DNA of 64,000 nucleotides, from positions 62,001-126,000 of the forward strand of contig JAGCWY010000133.1 in the NCBI GenBank assembly GCA_017961625.1, read 5' to 3'. This DNA is from Ruminococcus sp. (lineage in GTDB: Bacteria; Bacillota; Clostridia; Oscillospirales; Ruminococcaceae). A program made the translations under genes and the position numbers. A model generated the notes under the pieces. The model worked only from the letters and a program-made list of their open reading frames with translations. It did not search any database and was not told where the DNA came from. This document shows positions 1 through 9,144 of the stretch, one piece after another. Within the stretch, counting starts at the first letter, position 1. The number at the start of each line of letters is the position of its first letter.

Positions 1-525
1 ATGAATAACAGTCGTCCGTATCTTGGTCTCGGACCTGCTTTCCAGTACAGGGAAACGACTTCCGTTATAGACTGTGAGCTTGTAAGTCCGACGTTTCCGA
101 GAGCTCAGATATCATACAGGAGCATTACCCCCGAGGACAGGTCGGAAACTCCTGAGACTATAGATATCATTTATTCTGCAATGATATCCACCGGGGCACT
201 TGCTCAGTTCAGGGAGCCTGACAAGGACTATATCTTCATAACCGAAGCAGGTCTGTGGTCTACCCCCGTTTACTCTTCTGACCCGTCAGAAAGCCCTCAG
301 ACCATAGGCAGAGGTCTGCTTGCCGGCTACCGTATAGCTCCGCCAAGCGAGAATGACTGGGATATGAGTATCCCTGCCAATCGTCAGCTGCTTAAAAGTC
401 AGGTGATACGTGTGGGTATCAATCAGGTCGTACAGGTCATCTGGAAGATACAGATAGGTTCTATGAGCCAGCTCACATCAAGGATATATGATACTTCCAT
501 ATATATCGGAAAGGGGGAGACCTGA
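1..525 (+). CDS. Putative virion structural protein
   Basis: A 174-residue soluble protein with no signal peptide or membrane segment. It is rich in Ser, Ile and Arg and contains the segments GRGLLAGYRI (about residues 101-110) and RVGINQVVQVIWKIQIG (136-152), which I associate loosely with structural proteins of large phages. It opens the run of head genes and its stop overlaps the next start (TGATG), indicating co-translation. The window begins at its ATG, so its ribosome binding site is not visible and an upstream extension cannot be excluded. Structural role is inferred from position only. Confidence 0.5.
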   Translation: MNNSRPYLGLGPAFQYRETTSVIDCELVSPTFPRAQISYRSITPEDRSETPETIDIIYSAMISTGALAQFREPDKDYIFITEAGLWSTPVYSSDPSESPQTIGRGLLAGYRIAPPSENDWDMSIPANRQLLKSQVIRVGINQVVQVIWKIQIGSMSQLTSRIYDTSIYIGKGET

Positions 526-1256
526 TGGCTAAGGTGTATGATGAAACGTATTCCGACAGCAGCGGAACAGAACGCATACGTCAGAGAATGCTTACCTATG
601 ATTACTGGGATCATGTAGAATACGGGCAGACTATATCTATAAGCGGTACTGCATACAAATTCACGAAGTTTTATCTTGATGCGGCAGAAACTGTGTGTAT
701 TGCAGTGGGTGAGCCATATGAGCTTCCCCGTTCCTACTCTATCATTTTTCAGATCAACAACGAGTTTGATACCGATGATATCCTAAATCCCAATTATCAG
801 AACGGCAGACTGTTCATGGTAGAGAACAATACGGGTATGTTTGCCTGCACAATGCCTGCCGAGTCTGACGGCAAGATACCCAACGGTTTCTTTGTAGCAC
901 AGGCTCTTTCGCAGGACGGTCAGAACAATGTGCAGAATGTAGCCGGCAGATTTTTTGGAAACGGCTCAAATGTAGACGTAAATACAAAGACATATGAGTT
1001 TATAGGCTATATACTGTATGTCACCGGGGAGACCTTCGGCGAAGGCGTTAAGATACAGAAGAATTTCAATGCGAGCTACGGGCAGGGATACAACTGCCTG
1101 CTCCCACTTATCGGAGCAGATGCCGGCATACCGTCAGGAATATTCTATCCTTTGCAGCTTGAGACCGACTACAAAGATGTGCTGACACTCCGTATGAACG
1201 GAAAAACCTTTTATTTATGTGGCAATGCTGCCATCATAGATTATTTCGACCAGTGA
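525..1256 (+). CDS. Putative virion structural protein
   Basis: A 243-residue beta-rich looking protein without a recognised domain. AAGGGGGA lies just upstream and the ATG overlaps the preceding stop. No transmembrane segment or tag. It sits between an unknown structural-type gene and the protease/capsid genes, so a head, neck or tail accessory role is likely but unproven. Confidence 0.5.
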   Translation: MAKVYDETYSDSSGTERIRQRMLTYDYWDHVEYGQTISISGTAYKFTKFYLDAAETVCIAVGEPYELPRSYSIIFQINNEFDTDDILNPNYQNGRLFMVENNTGMFACTMPAESDGKIPNGFFVAQALSQDGQNNVQNVAGRFFGNGSNVDVNTKTYEFIGYILYVTGETFGEGVKIQKNFNASYGQGYNCLLPLIGADAGIPSGIFYPLQLETDYKDVLTLRMNGKTFYLCGNAAIIDYFDQ

Positions 1257-1265
1257 GGTGACGAT

Positions 1266-1595
1266 ATGGAAGAAACTGTATTCACATCGGCAGGTGTGCT
1301 CGATCTGCTGTCTCAGATAGATGAACTTCGTGACTACGATATACATCTTGACGATAATAACGGTAATATCTCCCTTACTATCGGTGAGACCACATACAAG
1401 ATAGCAGAACCTGAGGAAGTCATAGAAGTTCCCGAAGAGGTCGTGGCTGAGATATCGGATATAGCCGATGAAGCTGTCGGCAGTATAGCCGGAGAGCCTG
1501 AGCCTGTGGAATCGGGACTTATAAAAGAAGCACTCAAAACTCTGCTTGTAGGCGGTGCAGTAAGGCTTGCCGCCAAAATACTGGAAGGTAGGTAA
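1266..1595 (+). CDS. Small acidic protein next to the head protease
   Basis: A 109-residue protein with a very acidic middle (E/V-rich stretch around residues 40-72) and a basic, Ala/Leu-rich C-terminal helix (GGAVRLAAKILEGR). GAGGTGACGAT precedes the ATG. It lies directly before the protease-scaffold gene, the place where phages often keep small scaffold or core components. No family recognised. Confidence 0.55.
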   Translation: MEETVFTSAGVLDLLSQIDELRDYDIHLDDNNGNISLTIGETTYKIAEPEEVIEVPEEVVAEISDIADEAVGSIAGEPEPVESGLIKEALKTLLVGGAVRLAAKILEGR

Positions 1596-1601
1596 TGCTG
1601 C

Positions 1602-2933
1602 ATGGCTGATTCTGTAAAGAATAAAAATATACTCGGTACGTATGAGGGCGAAGCTCTCGATACGAATATAACGAACCTCAACGGTCTCGACATCACAAGA
1701 GATGTTATTGAGAACGTTCTTGCTTCCGATGAATACCAGAAAGGTATTGAGGCAAAGTGGTATCTCGGATATCTCGGACACCCGGAAGACCCACTCTGCG
1801 CTGATTTCAAGAATGCCTGCATCACGATGACGGATATGAGTATTGATGATGACGGCAAGGTATACGCTAAGTTCGATCTGCTCGATACTCCCGTGGGACG
1901 TATAGTGAAGACTATGCAGGAAGCAGGCGTGGTATTCGGTATCTCAATAAGAGGAGCAGGTGATATCGTAGGCAGTTCGGTAGACCCCGATACTTTTATG
2001 TTCCGCGGTTTTGACCTGGTGGCTTTTCCTGCTTATCCGGACAGTGTCCCCGAGTTCATAGCTGCTTCTACCGATCCGATGAAGCGTAAGAAGTATCAGG
2101 CTATCTGTGCTGCTGTGAGCAAAGACATCGACAATATCGACAGTGTTGAAGCTATCGACATTATCCAGTCTCAGTTCGCTCCGCAGTCGGATGAATACAA
2201 GGCCCTTGAGAAACGCAAGGAAGATATACAGTCAGAAGAAACCTTAAATATAGATGAGGATAAGGTCGAGGCAATGACTGACCTTTACCTTGAAAGTCAG
2301 GACGTTATTGCGGAGCAGGACAGAGAGATACGCGAGCTCAGAGAGGAAAAGCGTATGGAAGTCAGTGCCGCAGAGCGTAAGATGTCTGCCGTAAAGCGTA
2401 TCACCGCTTCGCAGATGTCGGATATCCGTGTCAGCTTAGACAAAGCAGTAGCTTCAAGGGATATGTATAAGACTAAATACATATCCGCTTCAAAGAAGCT
2501 GGAAGCTGCTGAAAAGTCTAACCTTATATATATGCAGAAGATCGAAGCGGCTCAGGCAAAGCATGATACTGAGACAAAGCGCAAGGATTCTATTATAGCT
2601 TCTCTCCGTTCGGAAGTACGCAAAACTGTTGCGGCAAGCAGAAATGAGGAGAAAGCAGCATCTGACCTGGGTGCAGATAATGAGAGACTGAGCGCAGAAC
2701 TTGAAAGCTGTCAGGCAAATCTGAGAGCCTATCAGGAAGCTTATGCAAATATCTATGCTCATGCCCTCGGCGTAAGCTTTGATTCTATGCAGATATCGTC
2801 CTCGATGTCAGTTGATGAACTTCAGCAGATGATCTCGGGTTCGACCAATTCAGTAAATATTACACCGTCTGTCACCGTTATGGACGGAATGTTTATTGAC
2901 GATGACGATAACGGCGACTTAATTACATTATAA
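1602..2933 (+). CDS. Prohead protease fused to scaffold
   Basis: The N-terminal ~155 residues match the T4 gp21-type prohead protease: GYLGHP gives the catalytic His (H60) and FGISIRG the catalytic Ser (S115), followed by FDLVAFPAYP. Residues ~160-400 are charged, Glu/Lys/Ala-rich and helical, as expected for a scaffolding core. The two parts are separated by FIAAS (152-156), and the scaffold itself contains RITAS (266-270), YISAS (293-297) and TVAAS (342-346), the same short motif found in the capsid delta region and in the tagged small proteins, so these are likely self-processing sites. Family knowledge: such proteases mature the prohead by cutting scaffold, capsid and internal proteins. 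The capsid gene follows immediately. Confidence 0.85.
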   Translation: MADSVKNKNILGTYEGEALDTNITNLNGLDITRDVIENVLASDEYQKGIEAKWYLGYLGHPEDPLCADFKNACITMTDMSIDDDGKVYAKFDLLDTPVGRIVKTMQEAGVVFGISIRGAGDIVGSSVDPDTFMFRGFDLVAFPAYPDSVPEFIAASTDPMKRKKYQAICAAVSKDIDNIDSVEAIDIIQSQFAPQSDEYKALEKRKEDIQSEETLNIDEDKVEAMTDLYLESQDVIAEQDREIRELREEKRMEVSAAERKMSAVKRITASQMSDIRVSLDKAVASRDMYKTKYISASKKLEAAEKSNLIYMQKIEAAQAKHDTETKRKDSIIASLRSEVRKTVAASRNEEKAASDLGADNERLSAELESCQANLRAYQEAYANIYAHALGVSFDSMQISSSMSVDELQQMISGSTNSVNITPSVTVMDGMFIDDDDNGDLITL

Positions 2934-2951
2934 CACTAAGGAGTGAATAGT

Positions 2952-4439
2952 ATGGCAATCAAAAAGTCTTTCAGCCCTGCCGGTCGCAGACCTGCTAACC
3001 GCAGACCCGTAACTGCAAGCAGAGCTATCACAGCCGGTAAATCTATCACATCGGCTGCAAGAAATAGAAATGCAAGACCTCAGTCTGCTACAAGTGCAAA
3101 GTTCAATGCTGTAATGGCTTCACTTTCACCCGAGAAGCAGAACTTTACAAGAGCTATCATGGCTAATTACCGCAGAATGGGTACTCCTATCACAGCGGCT
3201 ACAAATACAAGCAATATCGCAGCTAAGCCTGATTTCATGGAACTGCTCCCTATCTTCACACAGAAGCTCCTGCTTCTCGATGTATTCGGTTCAGTTGCAA
3301 TGAAGAGCAGACAGCAGCTTATCCCTTACTTTAAGGTCAAGACTGAGAATACAAAGGGTGAGACATTAAAGAACACAATTCTTGCTTCTCCTTTTGTGAA
3401 TGCTCAGGGTGTTGACCCCAACTTCACAGGCAGAGTTGTAAAGAATGAGGTCGTTTCCGATGCAGCAGGCTCATTCACAACAGGCAATCTTGCATATATC
3501 CCTGTTCTTCCCGGCTCAGTAACAGTTATCGTTACTATCAGCGGCACAGCAACAGCTTACACTGATGACGGAGCAGGTAACATCGTCGGTACAGGCGGCG
3601 CAGCAGCAGGTACTATCGACTATGCAACAGGTACTCTTACATTCACAAATGCTCAGGTACTCTCAGCAGGCGATACTGTCAAGGCTACATATCAGTATGA
3701 TAACGAGACAGTAGGACCTAACACAAACGGTGAGTACGGCGCAGCAATGGGCAAGATAGACCTTCAGCTCGACGAGATCAACCTCGTTGCGACCGCTCGT
3801 GAGGTTGCTTGCTACTGGTCTGTATACAGTGCGTTTGCTGCTTCACAGGAGTATGGCGCTAACATCGGTGACATGAGCAAGGAAGCTGCTTTCAGCCAGC
3901 TTACAGCTGAGCTCAACACAGCAGGCTTCAAGCTCCTCTCTGATGCGGCAGCTTATAATCCTCAGTACAACTGGGATGCTGCTCCTGTTAAGTCCGGCAG
4001 CGTTGTTCCAAGCGACTACCTCAATATGTTCAAGCTCAAGCTCGGACAGGCAAGCGCTTCTATCTATCAGCGTACAAGACTTACACAGCCTAACTTCCTT
4101 ATCGTAGGTACAAACACAGCTGAGTACCTCAAGATGGTAAACGGCTTCAAGGCTGATACAGCTGAGGATAACGTAGGACCTTACAAGCTCGGTTCTCTCG
4201 ACCAGTTCAAGACGATCATCTGCGATCCTAACTATGACCCCGATACATGGGTCATGGGCTGCAAGAGCACAGATATCCGTCGTAACTCCGCTCTCTTCGG
4301 CGAATATATGCCATTTACCAGCACAGATGCTATCGGTCTTGCTAATGCTTCGATCCAGCAGGGCTATGTATCAATGCAGGCTATGGAAGTTGTTAATCCC
4401 GATACTATCGTTAAGGGCAGACTCCTCGGCACATTCTGA
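2952..4439 (+). CDS. Major capsid protein, gp23-like
   Basis: A 495-residue protein right after the protease, with very strong codon optimisation. Start chosen at ATG 2952 because AAGGAG (2938-2943) is correctly spaced; a GTG nine bases earlier is less likely. The first ~83 residues are basic and low complexity and contain PVTAS (19-23), AITAG (25-29), SITSA (31-35) and PITAA (79-83). This resembles the T4 gp23 delta region, which is removed by the prohead protease at residue 65; cleavage after PITAA would leave a mature subunit starting near residue 84 (TNTSN). The remainder, with PDFMELLPIF then a beta-rich insertion, fits an HK97-fold capsid subunit. gp23 kinship is inferred from context and layout. 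Confidence 0.8.
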   Translation: MAIKKSFSPAGRRPANRRPVTASRAITAGKSITSAARNRNARPQSATSAKFNAVMASLSPEKQNFTRAIMANYRRMGTPITAATNTSNIAAKPDFMELLPIFTQKLLLLDVFGSVAMKSRQQLIPYFKVKTENTKGETLKNTILASPFVNAQGVDPNFTGRVVKNEVVSDAAGSFTTGNLAYIPVLPGSVTVIVTISGTATAYTDDGAGNIVGTGGAAAGTIDYATGTLTFTNAQVLSAGDTVKATYQYDNETVGPNTNGEYGAAMGKIDLQLDEINLVATAREVACYWSVYSAFAASQEYGANIGDMSKEAAFSQLTAELNTAGFKLLSDAAAYNPQYNWDAAPVKSGSVVPSDYLNMFKLKLGQASASIYQRTRLTQPNFLIVGTNTAEYLKMVNGFKADTAEDNVGPYKLGSLDQFKTIICDPNYDPDTWVMGCKSTDIRRNSALFGEYMPFTSTDAIGLANASIQQGYVSMQAMEVVNPDTIVKGRLLGTF

Positions 4440-4458
4440 TCGGCGAGATAAGATACGT

Positions 4459-4487
4459 CATGCCGTACACACTGCGTGTGCGGCATG
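4459..4487 (+). terminator. Hairpin after the capsid gene
   Basis: CATGCCG pairs with CGGCATG around an inner CAC/GTG stem. There is no long T-run, so it may be an attenuator or RNA-stabilising hairpin that sets capsid expression rather than a full stop. An ACTTTATATAT stretch follows at about 4497, a weak match to the putative late motif. Confidence 0.5.
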
Positions 4488-4523
4488 AGATCCAATACTT
4501 TATATATGAAATGAGGTAATTGT

Positions 4524-4901
4524 ATGGCATACACAGTAACAATTGTGTACAAGGGACCTGAGGCTCCTACAAATATTCCTTTTGTAAGCCCTATCTGCGC
4601 TCTCTATGTACCTACTAATTCATATATTGATACTCCTGCTTACGAGGGTACTGTATATGATACAAACGTTCCCGGCTTCGGTCAGCTCAACATCATGGAG
4701 CCTTATGCTACAACAAGCTTCCCGTATCCTGTACCGCTTGCTCAGTTCAAGCTTGCAGTTGTCGGCGAAGATGACGGCGAGGGCGGCAAGACTGTTACAT
4801 TTACAGTTGATACTTATGAGGAAGCATTCTGGTATATGCAGGCAGGTTCTGTTCTCGGCGACCAGGGCTTCACAGTTACAGTAGAGGCTGTTGAAGGCTG
4901 A
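4524..4901 (+). CDS. Small structural-type protein
   Basis: A 125-residue beta-rich protein lacking Lys/Arg clusters, with no domain I recognise. ATGAGGTAATTG upstream supplies a binding site. Its codon use is as optimised as the capsid gene's, suggesting an abundant virion product such as a head decoration or stabilising protein; that role is inference from position and expression signature. Confidence 0.55.
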   Translation: MAYTVTIVYKGPEAPTNIPFVSPICALYVPTNSYIDTPAYEGTVYDTNVPGFGQLNIMEPYATTSFPYPVPLAQFKLAVVGEDDGEGGKTVTFTVDTYEEAFWYMQAGSVLGDQGFTVTVEAVEG

Positions 4902-4965
4902 TAACGGTCATTCCGGCTGACTTTTCTATTTATATATCTTCTTATTACAGGTAGGTGAGCATGAA

Positions 4966-5676
4966 ATGACAGTAAGCGAATATACAGCGAAGCTTAGTTT
5001 CATGCTCGGCTTCCCTGCAAACAAGAATATCGAGGGGGTCGATCTGTCAGAGGCTGTCAGGATAGCTTTTGACGAATTGAAGGAATACATGAAGACTCCT
5101 GTCAGCCTTACAGTTCCGTATGCTACAAGGATAGACCTAAAGGCTGTCGGTATAAATACCGTGAATGTGCTGCGTGTCAGACCAGCAGAGCCCCGTTTGG
5201 GTCTGAGCCTTACTTCCTTTGAAAGCGGTAACGTCTTTCAGGTAGCTGCCGCAGTCAATCTCGGAAGCGGTTACGGAGCAGGCACAGGACTTAACATAGA
5301 TCCTATAGTTTCACAGCTTGCTTTGCAGCAGGTGAGAAACACATTGTCCACTGATCTGGACTTCACATACGACCAGCTCAATGATGTGGTATACATACCG
5401 CACAGAGCACCCATACCAGCTACTGTCACCATACAGTATGTGCCCAAGTTCACAGATGTGTGCGAGATAGTAGAGCCCACATGGCAGAATTACCTTACCC
5501 GTCTTGCTCTTGCCTATGCCAAGATATCAATAGGCAGAACAAGAAGTAAGTATGTTATAGAAGGCTCGAATGTGTCCCTTGACGGAGCGCAGCTCCTCGA
5601 TGAGGGTAATGCAGAGCTCGAAGCTGCAAGGAATGAGCTTAAAGCTAAACCTCCCAAGCTTCGTATACGAAATTAA
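4966..5676 (+). CDS. Putative neck / head-completion protein
   Basis: A 236-residue protein. The C-terminal third (LALAYAKISIGRTRSKY, EGSNVSLDGAQLLDEG, then a Glu/Lys helix) resembles a segment common in head-completion or neck proteins of large phages with a gp23-like capsid. AGGTAGGTGAGC precedes the ATG. Placement two genes after the capsid supports a connector role. Confidence 0.55.
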   Translation: MTVSEYTAKLSFMLGFPANKNIEGVDLSEAVRIAFDELKEYMKTPVSLTVPYATRIDLKAVGINTVNVLRVRPAEPRLGLSLTSFESGNVFQVAAAVNLGSGYGAGTGLNIDPIVSQLALQQVRNTLSTDLDFTYDQLNDVVYIPHRAPIPATVTIQYVPKFTDVCEIVEPTWQNYLTRLALAYAKISIGRTRSKYVIEGSNVSLDGAQLLDEGNAELEAARNELKAKPPKLRIRN

Positions 5677-5698
5677 TCTATGAAAGGTGGCATACCAT

Positions 5699-6046
5699 AT
5701 GAGACTTAATAAGAACAGAAAGCCTATCAAGGCAGAGACAAATATTGAGCAGGAAGCTACAGACCTTCTCTTTGAGGTAGAGGATGTTGCTCAGCTCGTA
5801 GCTGAGATCACCGGCGAAGACGTTGACGTTACTGCTGACGAGAACGAAGTTACCTTTGAGGTAGCAGGCGAGTCATATACCTGCGAAGCAGAGGGTGACG
5901 AGGAAGTAGTAGAGATGTCTGTAAGGGCTAAGAAGTCTATGAGAAAGCTTACGGCTTCCAGGAACCGCAAGGTAACAGCTTCGAGAAATATGGCAAGAAA
6001 GCCTGTTGGCAAGACCGTTAAGAGATTTGCTAACAAGAGAAAGTAA
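5699..6046 (+). CDS. Tagged small basic/acidic protein
   Basis: Start chosen at ATG 5699 (RBS AAAGGTGG at 5683-5690); a GTG 12 bases upstream lies inside the RBS. The 115-residue protein opens MRLNKNRKPIKAE, the second form of the tag, has an acidic middle, and ends in a strongly basic Arg/Lys tail with KLTAS and KVTAS. The tail looks DNA-binding and carries two likely protease sites, so a head-internal protein is plausible. It is the only tagged gene inside the head operon. Confidence 0.65.
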   Translation: MRLNKNRKPIKAETNIEQEATDLLFEVEDVAQLVAEITGEDVDVTADENEVTFEVAGESYTCEAEGDEEVVEMSVRAKKSMRKLTASRNRKVTASRNMARKPVGKTVKRFANKRK

Positions 6047-6061
6047 TTTTTCTTGACAATA

Positions 6062-6091
6062 AAGCCATCGGCGCAACAGTGTCGATGGCTT
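6062..6091 (+). terminator. Hairpin terminator
   Basis: AAGCCATCG pairs with CGATGGCTT, followed by ATTTTATAA. It ends the head operon. A related copy of its 3' half (GTGTCGGTGGCTTATTT) reappears near 7704 before the second fibre gene, showing that the intergenic region was duplicated together with the fibre. Confidence 0.65.
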
Positions 6092-6117
6092 ATTTTATAA
6101 CTATAGAGGTGATATTT

Positions 6118-7608
6118 GTGATCAATGGAAACAACTCCTACTGGCATAATGCGGCAATCAACAACCGCAAGGATAATGACGAATGGAAAATAGCCAAGGA
6201 TACAGTCGGTAACAGCTTTAGTGTAGCTGACGAAGGTAAGGTTGTAGTTGATGGAAAATTGGTGTCTCAGACAGCAAAGCCTGACGAAATAACCGAGAAT
6301 GGCACTATTGATACTACGACATATGATAGCGTTACTGTCAATGTATCAGGCGGTGGCGGTTCTGTTGGTAGTGCAGATGTTAATTTCTATGATTATGACG
6401 GAACTATCGTCAATTCTTATACAGCGGCAGAGTTTGCTGATTTGTCAGCTTTGCCTGAAAATCCAACTCACGAAGGGCTTACAGCACAAGGTTGGAATTG
6501 GTCTTTGGCTGATGCACAAGCTTATGTAGCAGATTATGGTCTACTTAATCTTGGACAGATGTATATCACGGATGACAGTAAGACAAGGATATATATTTCT
6601 CTCCATGATGGAAGATTAAGCCCTTATCTTGGTTTGACGGGTATAGAAGCGGGGACAACTGTCACGATTGACTGGGGTGATGGTAGTAATACTGAAACTG
6701 TTTCTCTTGAAACTTCTACTGTTTATACACCTCATATATACGCAACTGAAGGGAAATTTGTTATCACTGTTAATGTTAATAGCGGAAGGATAAAATTTAC
6801 TGGGAATTCATCCTCCTGGGGTAATATACTGATCTGCAGTGCATCCCCTAATTCAGACAGGGATAGAGTATATCTATGCGCAATTGAGAAAATTGAGTTA
6901 GGAAGTTCAGTTGCAAGCATAGAAAACTATGCTTTCCGTGGGTGTACTTTATTGAAGAGTATAACAATACCTAATTCAGTCACAAGTATTGGAGACTATG
7001 CGTTATATCAGTGCTATACATTACAAAGTGTGATAATACCAAATACAGTCACAAGTATTGGAACCTATGCGATCTATCAGTGCTACGCACTACAAAGTGT
7101 GATAATGCCAAATACAATCACAAGTATTGGAACCAATGCTTTTACCGGTTGTTCAACATTACAAAGTGTGATAATACCAAATTCAGTCATAAGTATTGGA
7201 AGCCGTGCTTTTTCAAGTTGTTCAACATTACAAAATGTGGTAATACCAAACACAGTCACAAGTATTGGAGAATATACTTTTTCAAGTTGTTCAACATTAC
7301 AAAGTGTGATATTACCAAATTCAGTAACACAAATAGCTGCTAATACTTTTCAATACTGCCAAGGATTACATAGTATAATAATACCAAATTCAGTAACACA
7401 AATAGGCCAGGCTTTTTCTGACTGTATGGGAATGGGGTTCATCAAATTTGAATCAAACACTCCACCAACAGTTTCATCATCATATGCATTTGGTGCAGAT
7501 ACTATTCCAAACGATTGCATAATTTATGTACCGACAGGGACTCTTTCCAAATACAAATCAGCAAGGTATTATCCTAATCCAAGTAGTTTTACTTACATCG
7601 AGTATTAA
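6118..7608 (+). CDS. Fibre/adhesin with BspA-type leucine-rich repeats (copy 1)
   Basis: Start taken at GTG 6118, placed after GAGGTGATATTT exactly as in the next paralogue. About 496 residues. Residues 1-30 form an anchor (NNSYWHNA...NRKDNDEW) shared with the two following genes; a Gly-rich hinge GGGGS follows; a PKD-like beta segment (TVTIDWGDGS) sits mid-protein; then about seven LRR_5/BspA repeats of 23 residues (consensus SVIIPNSVTSIG) and a C-terminal cap ending FTYIEY. BspA repeats bind host surface proteins or glycans, so this is probably a receptor-binding or decoration fibre. It is AT-richer than the capsid genes, consistent with acquisition of the repeats. Confidence 0.7.
   Translation: MINGNNSYWHNAAINNRKDNDEWKIAKDTVGNSFSVADEGKVVVDGKLVSQTAKPDEITENGTIDTTTYDSVTVNVSGGGGSVGSADVNFYDYDGTIVNSYTAAEFADLSALPENPTHEGLTAQGWNWSLADAQAYVADYGLLNLGQMYITDDSKTRIYISLHDGRLSPYLGLTGIEAGTTVTIDWGDGSNTETVSLETSTVYTPHIYATEGKFVITVNVNSGRIKFTGNSSSWGNILICSASPNSDRDRVYLCAIEKIELGSSVASIENYAFRGCTLLKSITIPNSVTSIGDYALYQCYTLQSVIIPNTVTSIGTYAIYQCYALQSVIMPNTITSIGTNAFTGCSTLQSVIIPNSVISIGSRAFSSCSTLQNVVIPNTVTSIGEYTFSSCSTLQSVILPNSVTQIAANTFQYCQGLHSIIIPNSVTQIGQAFSDCMGMGFIKFESNTPPTVSSSYAFGADTIPNDCIIYVPTGTLSKYKSARYYPNPSSFTYIEY
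6946..7400 (+). repeat. Tandem 69-bp repeats encoding leucine-rich repeats
   Basis: Units of 69 bp (23 codons) recur; for instance TACAAAGTGTGATAATACC-type starts are 69 bases apart (7023, 7092). Copies differ by point changes, typical of a recombining coding repeat rather than an RNA or CRISPR element. Confidence 0.8.
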
Positions 7609-7609
7609 A

Positions 7610-7687
7610 AATGGTAATTTGGAAATACCTACGATAAGTGCAAATAATTATCCAAATCCATCGACATACACATATGAAGAGTATTAA
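7610..7687 (+). pseudogene. C-terminal remnant of a deleted fibre paralogue
   Basis: Read in the frame ending at TAA 7685-7687, the bases between the first two fibre genes encode ...ISANNYPNPSTYTYEEY, a clear homologue of the C-terminal caps of both neighbours (YYPNPSSFTYIEY and NYPDDGDYQYVEY). There is no start codon or upstream body. It is followed by AAAGGAGGGATAACATA, which matches the RBS region before the third fibre gene but has lost the ATG. This is the scar of a collapsed extra copy. Confidence 0.75.
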
Positions 7688-7744
7688 AGGAGGGATAACA
7701 TAAGTGTCGGTGGCTTATTTAATATACAACAAGAGGTGATATTT

Positions 7745-9130
7745 ATGATTAATGGTAACAACTCATACTGGCAGAACGCTTCTATGAATATCCGCAAGGA
7801 CGAGGACGAGTGGAGACTTGCTAAGGATACTGTGCCTGCTCCGTCAGAATTAGGTACAAAGGAAATTACCGAGAATGGTGATTATTCAGCCAAAGATGAC
7901 GGACTTGACGGTTATTCAAACGTAAGTGTATCTGTTTCAAATTCATATACATCGGAAGATGAGGGTAAAGTAGTAGATAATGGTGCGCTTGTATCTCAGA
8001 CATCTATGCCTGACGAAATAACTGAGAATGGTACTATCAATACCACTTTATATAACAGTGTGACAGTAAATGTTTCAGGTGGTGGCGGTGCTTCATCAGG
8101 AAAGGATATCGTATTCTATGATTATGATGGTACTGTAGTTGCATCATACTCAGCTTATGATTTCTCAACTCTTACAGAAATGCCTGCAAACCCCACTCAT
8201 GAAGGACTTACTTCTCAGGGTTGGAACTGGTCATTCCAAGATGTACAGAACTTTATTGAAACTTCTGGTTATGGTAAACTTAACATCGGTCAGATGTATA
8301 TAACCAATGATGGTAAGACGAGGCTCTACTTTATGCCTGACAGGAACTACCTTGAAGTACCGTTATATTTGAACCTTGCAGAGAATACAGAGCTTGACAT
8401 TGATTGGGGTGGTAACTACGGACATGAAACATGGACAAGTAATGATGGTGATGATTACAAGAGTATGTGGTATGATGATGGTAAACCGCAAGTTATTACG
8501 ATAACTGTTGTGTCAGGTTCATTTTCATTCCCTTCGTTAGAAGCACCTGTACCAGGTCTGAACAAAGTAGAGTTAGGTACTGGTATCACATATATTGCAG
8601 GAAATTCATTTAGTTCGTGTACTAAGTTATCTTCAATAACAATGCCAAATTCTATAACACGTATTGGGGCTGGTGCTTTTTATGGATGCCCATTGTCCTT
8701 TATAGTGCTTCCAAGTGGGGTTTCTCTCCTTGATGGCGATATATTCTATAATTGTAAAGCGCTATCTGCAATCTCATTACCTAATTCAATTACGTCTATT
8801 GTTGAAAATATGTTCAATGAGTGCTCCGCATTAACATCAATAACAATTCCATATTCTGTCACTCGTATTGAGTCTCTGGCTTTTTCAAATTGCTCAGGAT
8901 TGACCTCGATAGTATTTCCAAGCTCAATCGGAGAGATAGAGGGTTATACTTTCAGTGATTGTGATGCTTTGGTTTCATTACAGTTTGAATCGATACACCC
9001 TCCGAGATTAAATGGTACTTTGGGTATACCTACAACGTGTGCAATATATATTCCAGAAGGTAGCTATTCTGAGTATACAAGTGCATCTAATTATCCTGAT
9101 GATGGTGATTACCAATACGTAGAATATTAA
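7745..9130 (+). CDS. Fibre/adhesin with BspA-type leucine-rich repeats (copy 2)
   Basis: A 461-residue paralogue of the previous fibre. ATG 7745 follows GAGGTGATATTT. The anchor (NGNNSYWQNASMNIRKDEDEW) and the segment TSQGWNWSFQDVQNF are shared with copy 1 (AQGWNWSLADAQAY). It has one extra spacer repeat near the N-terminus (ITENGDYSAKDDGLDGYSNV), also present in copy 3. The C-terminal half holds diverged LRR_5 repeats and the cap QYVEY. Likely an alternative or companion host-binding fibre. Confidence 0.7.
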   Translation: MINGNNSYWQNASMNIRKDEDEWRLAKDTVPAPSELGTKEITENGDYSAKDDGLDGYSNVSVSVSNSYTSEDEGKVVDNGALVSQTSMPDEITENGTINTTLYNSVTVNVSGGGGASSGKDIVFYDYDGTVVASYSAYDFSTLTEMPANPTHEGLTSQGWNWSFQDVQNFIETSGYGKLNIGQMYITNDGKTRLYFMPDRNYLEVPLYLNLAENTELDIDWGGNYGHETWTSNDGDDYKSMWYDDGKPQVITITVVSGSFSFPSLEAPVPGLNKVELGTGITYIAGNSFSSCTKLSSITMPNSITRIGAGAFYGCPLSFIVLPSGVSLLDGDIFYNCKALSAISLPNSITSIVENMFNECSALTSITIPYSVTRIESLAFSNCSGLTSIVFPSSIGEIEGYTFSDCDALVSLQFESIHPPRLNGTLGIPTTCAIYIPEGSYSEYTSASNYPDDGDYQYVEY

Positions 9131-9144
9131 AGGAGTGATAACAT

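Noticed and set aside
7011..7343. 110-residue ORF rich in TKCDNTK repeats
   Set aside because: It is the out-of-frame shadow of the leucine-rich repeat gene; its repeats mirror the DNA repeat.
6946..7400. Regular repeats that could suggest a CRISPR array
   Set aside because: The 69-base period is in frame and encodes leucine-rich repeats; there are no unique spacers.
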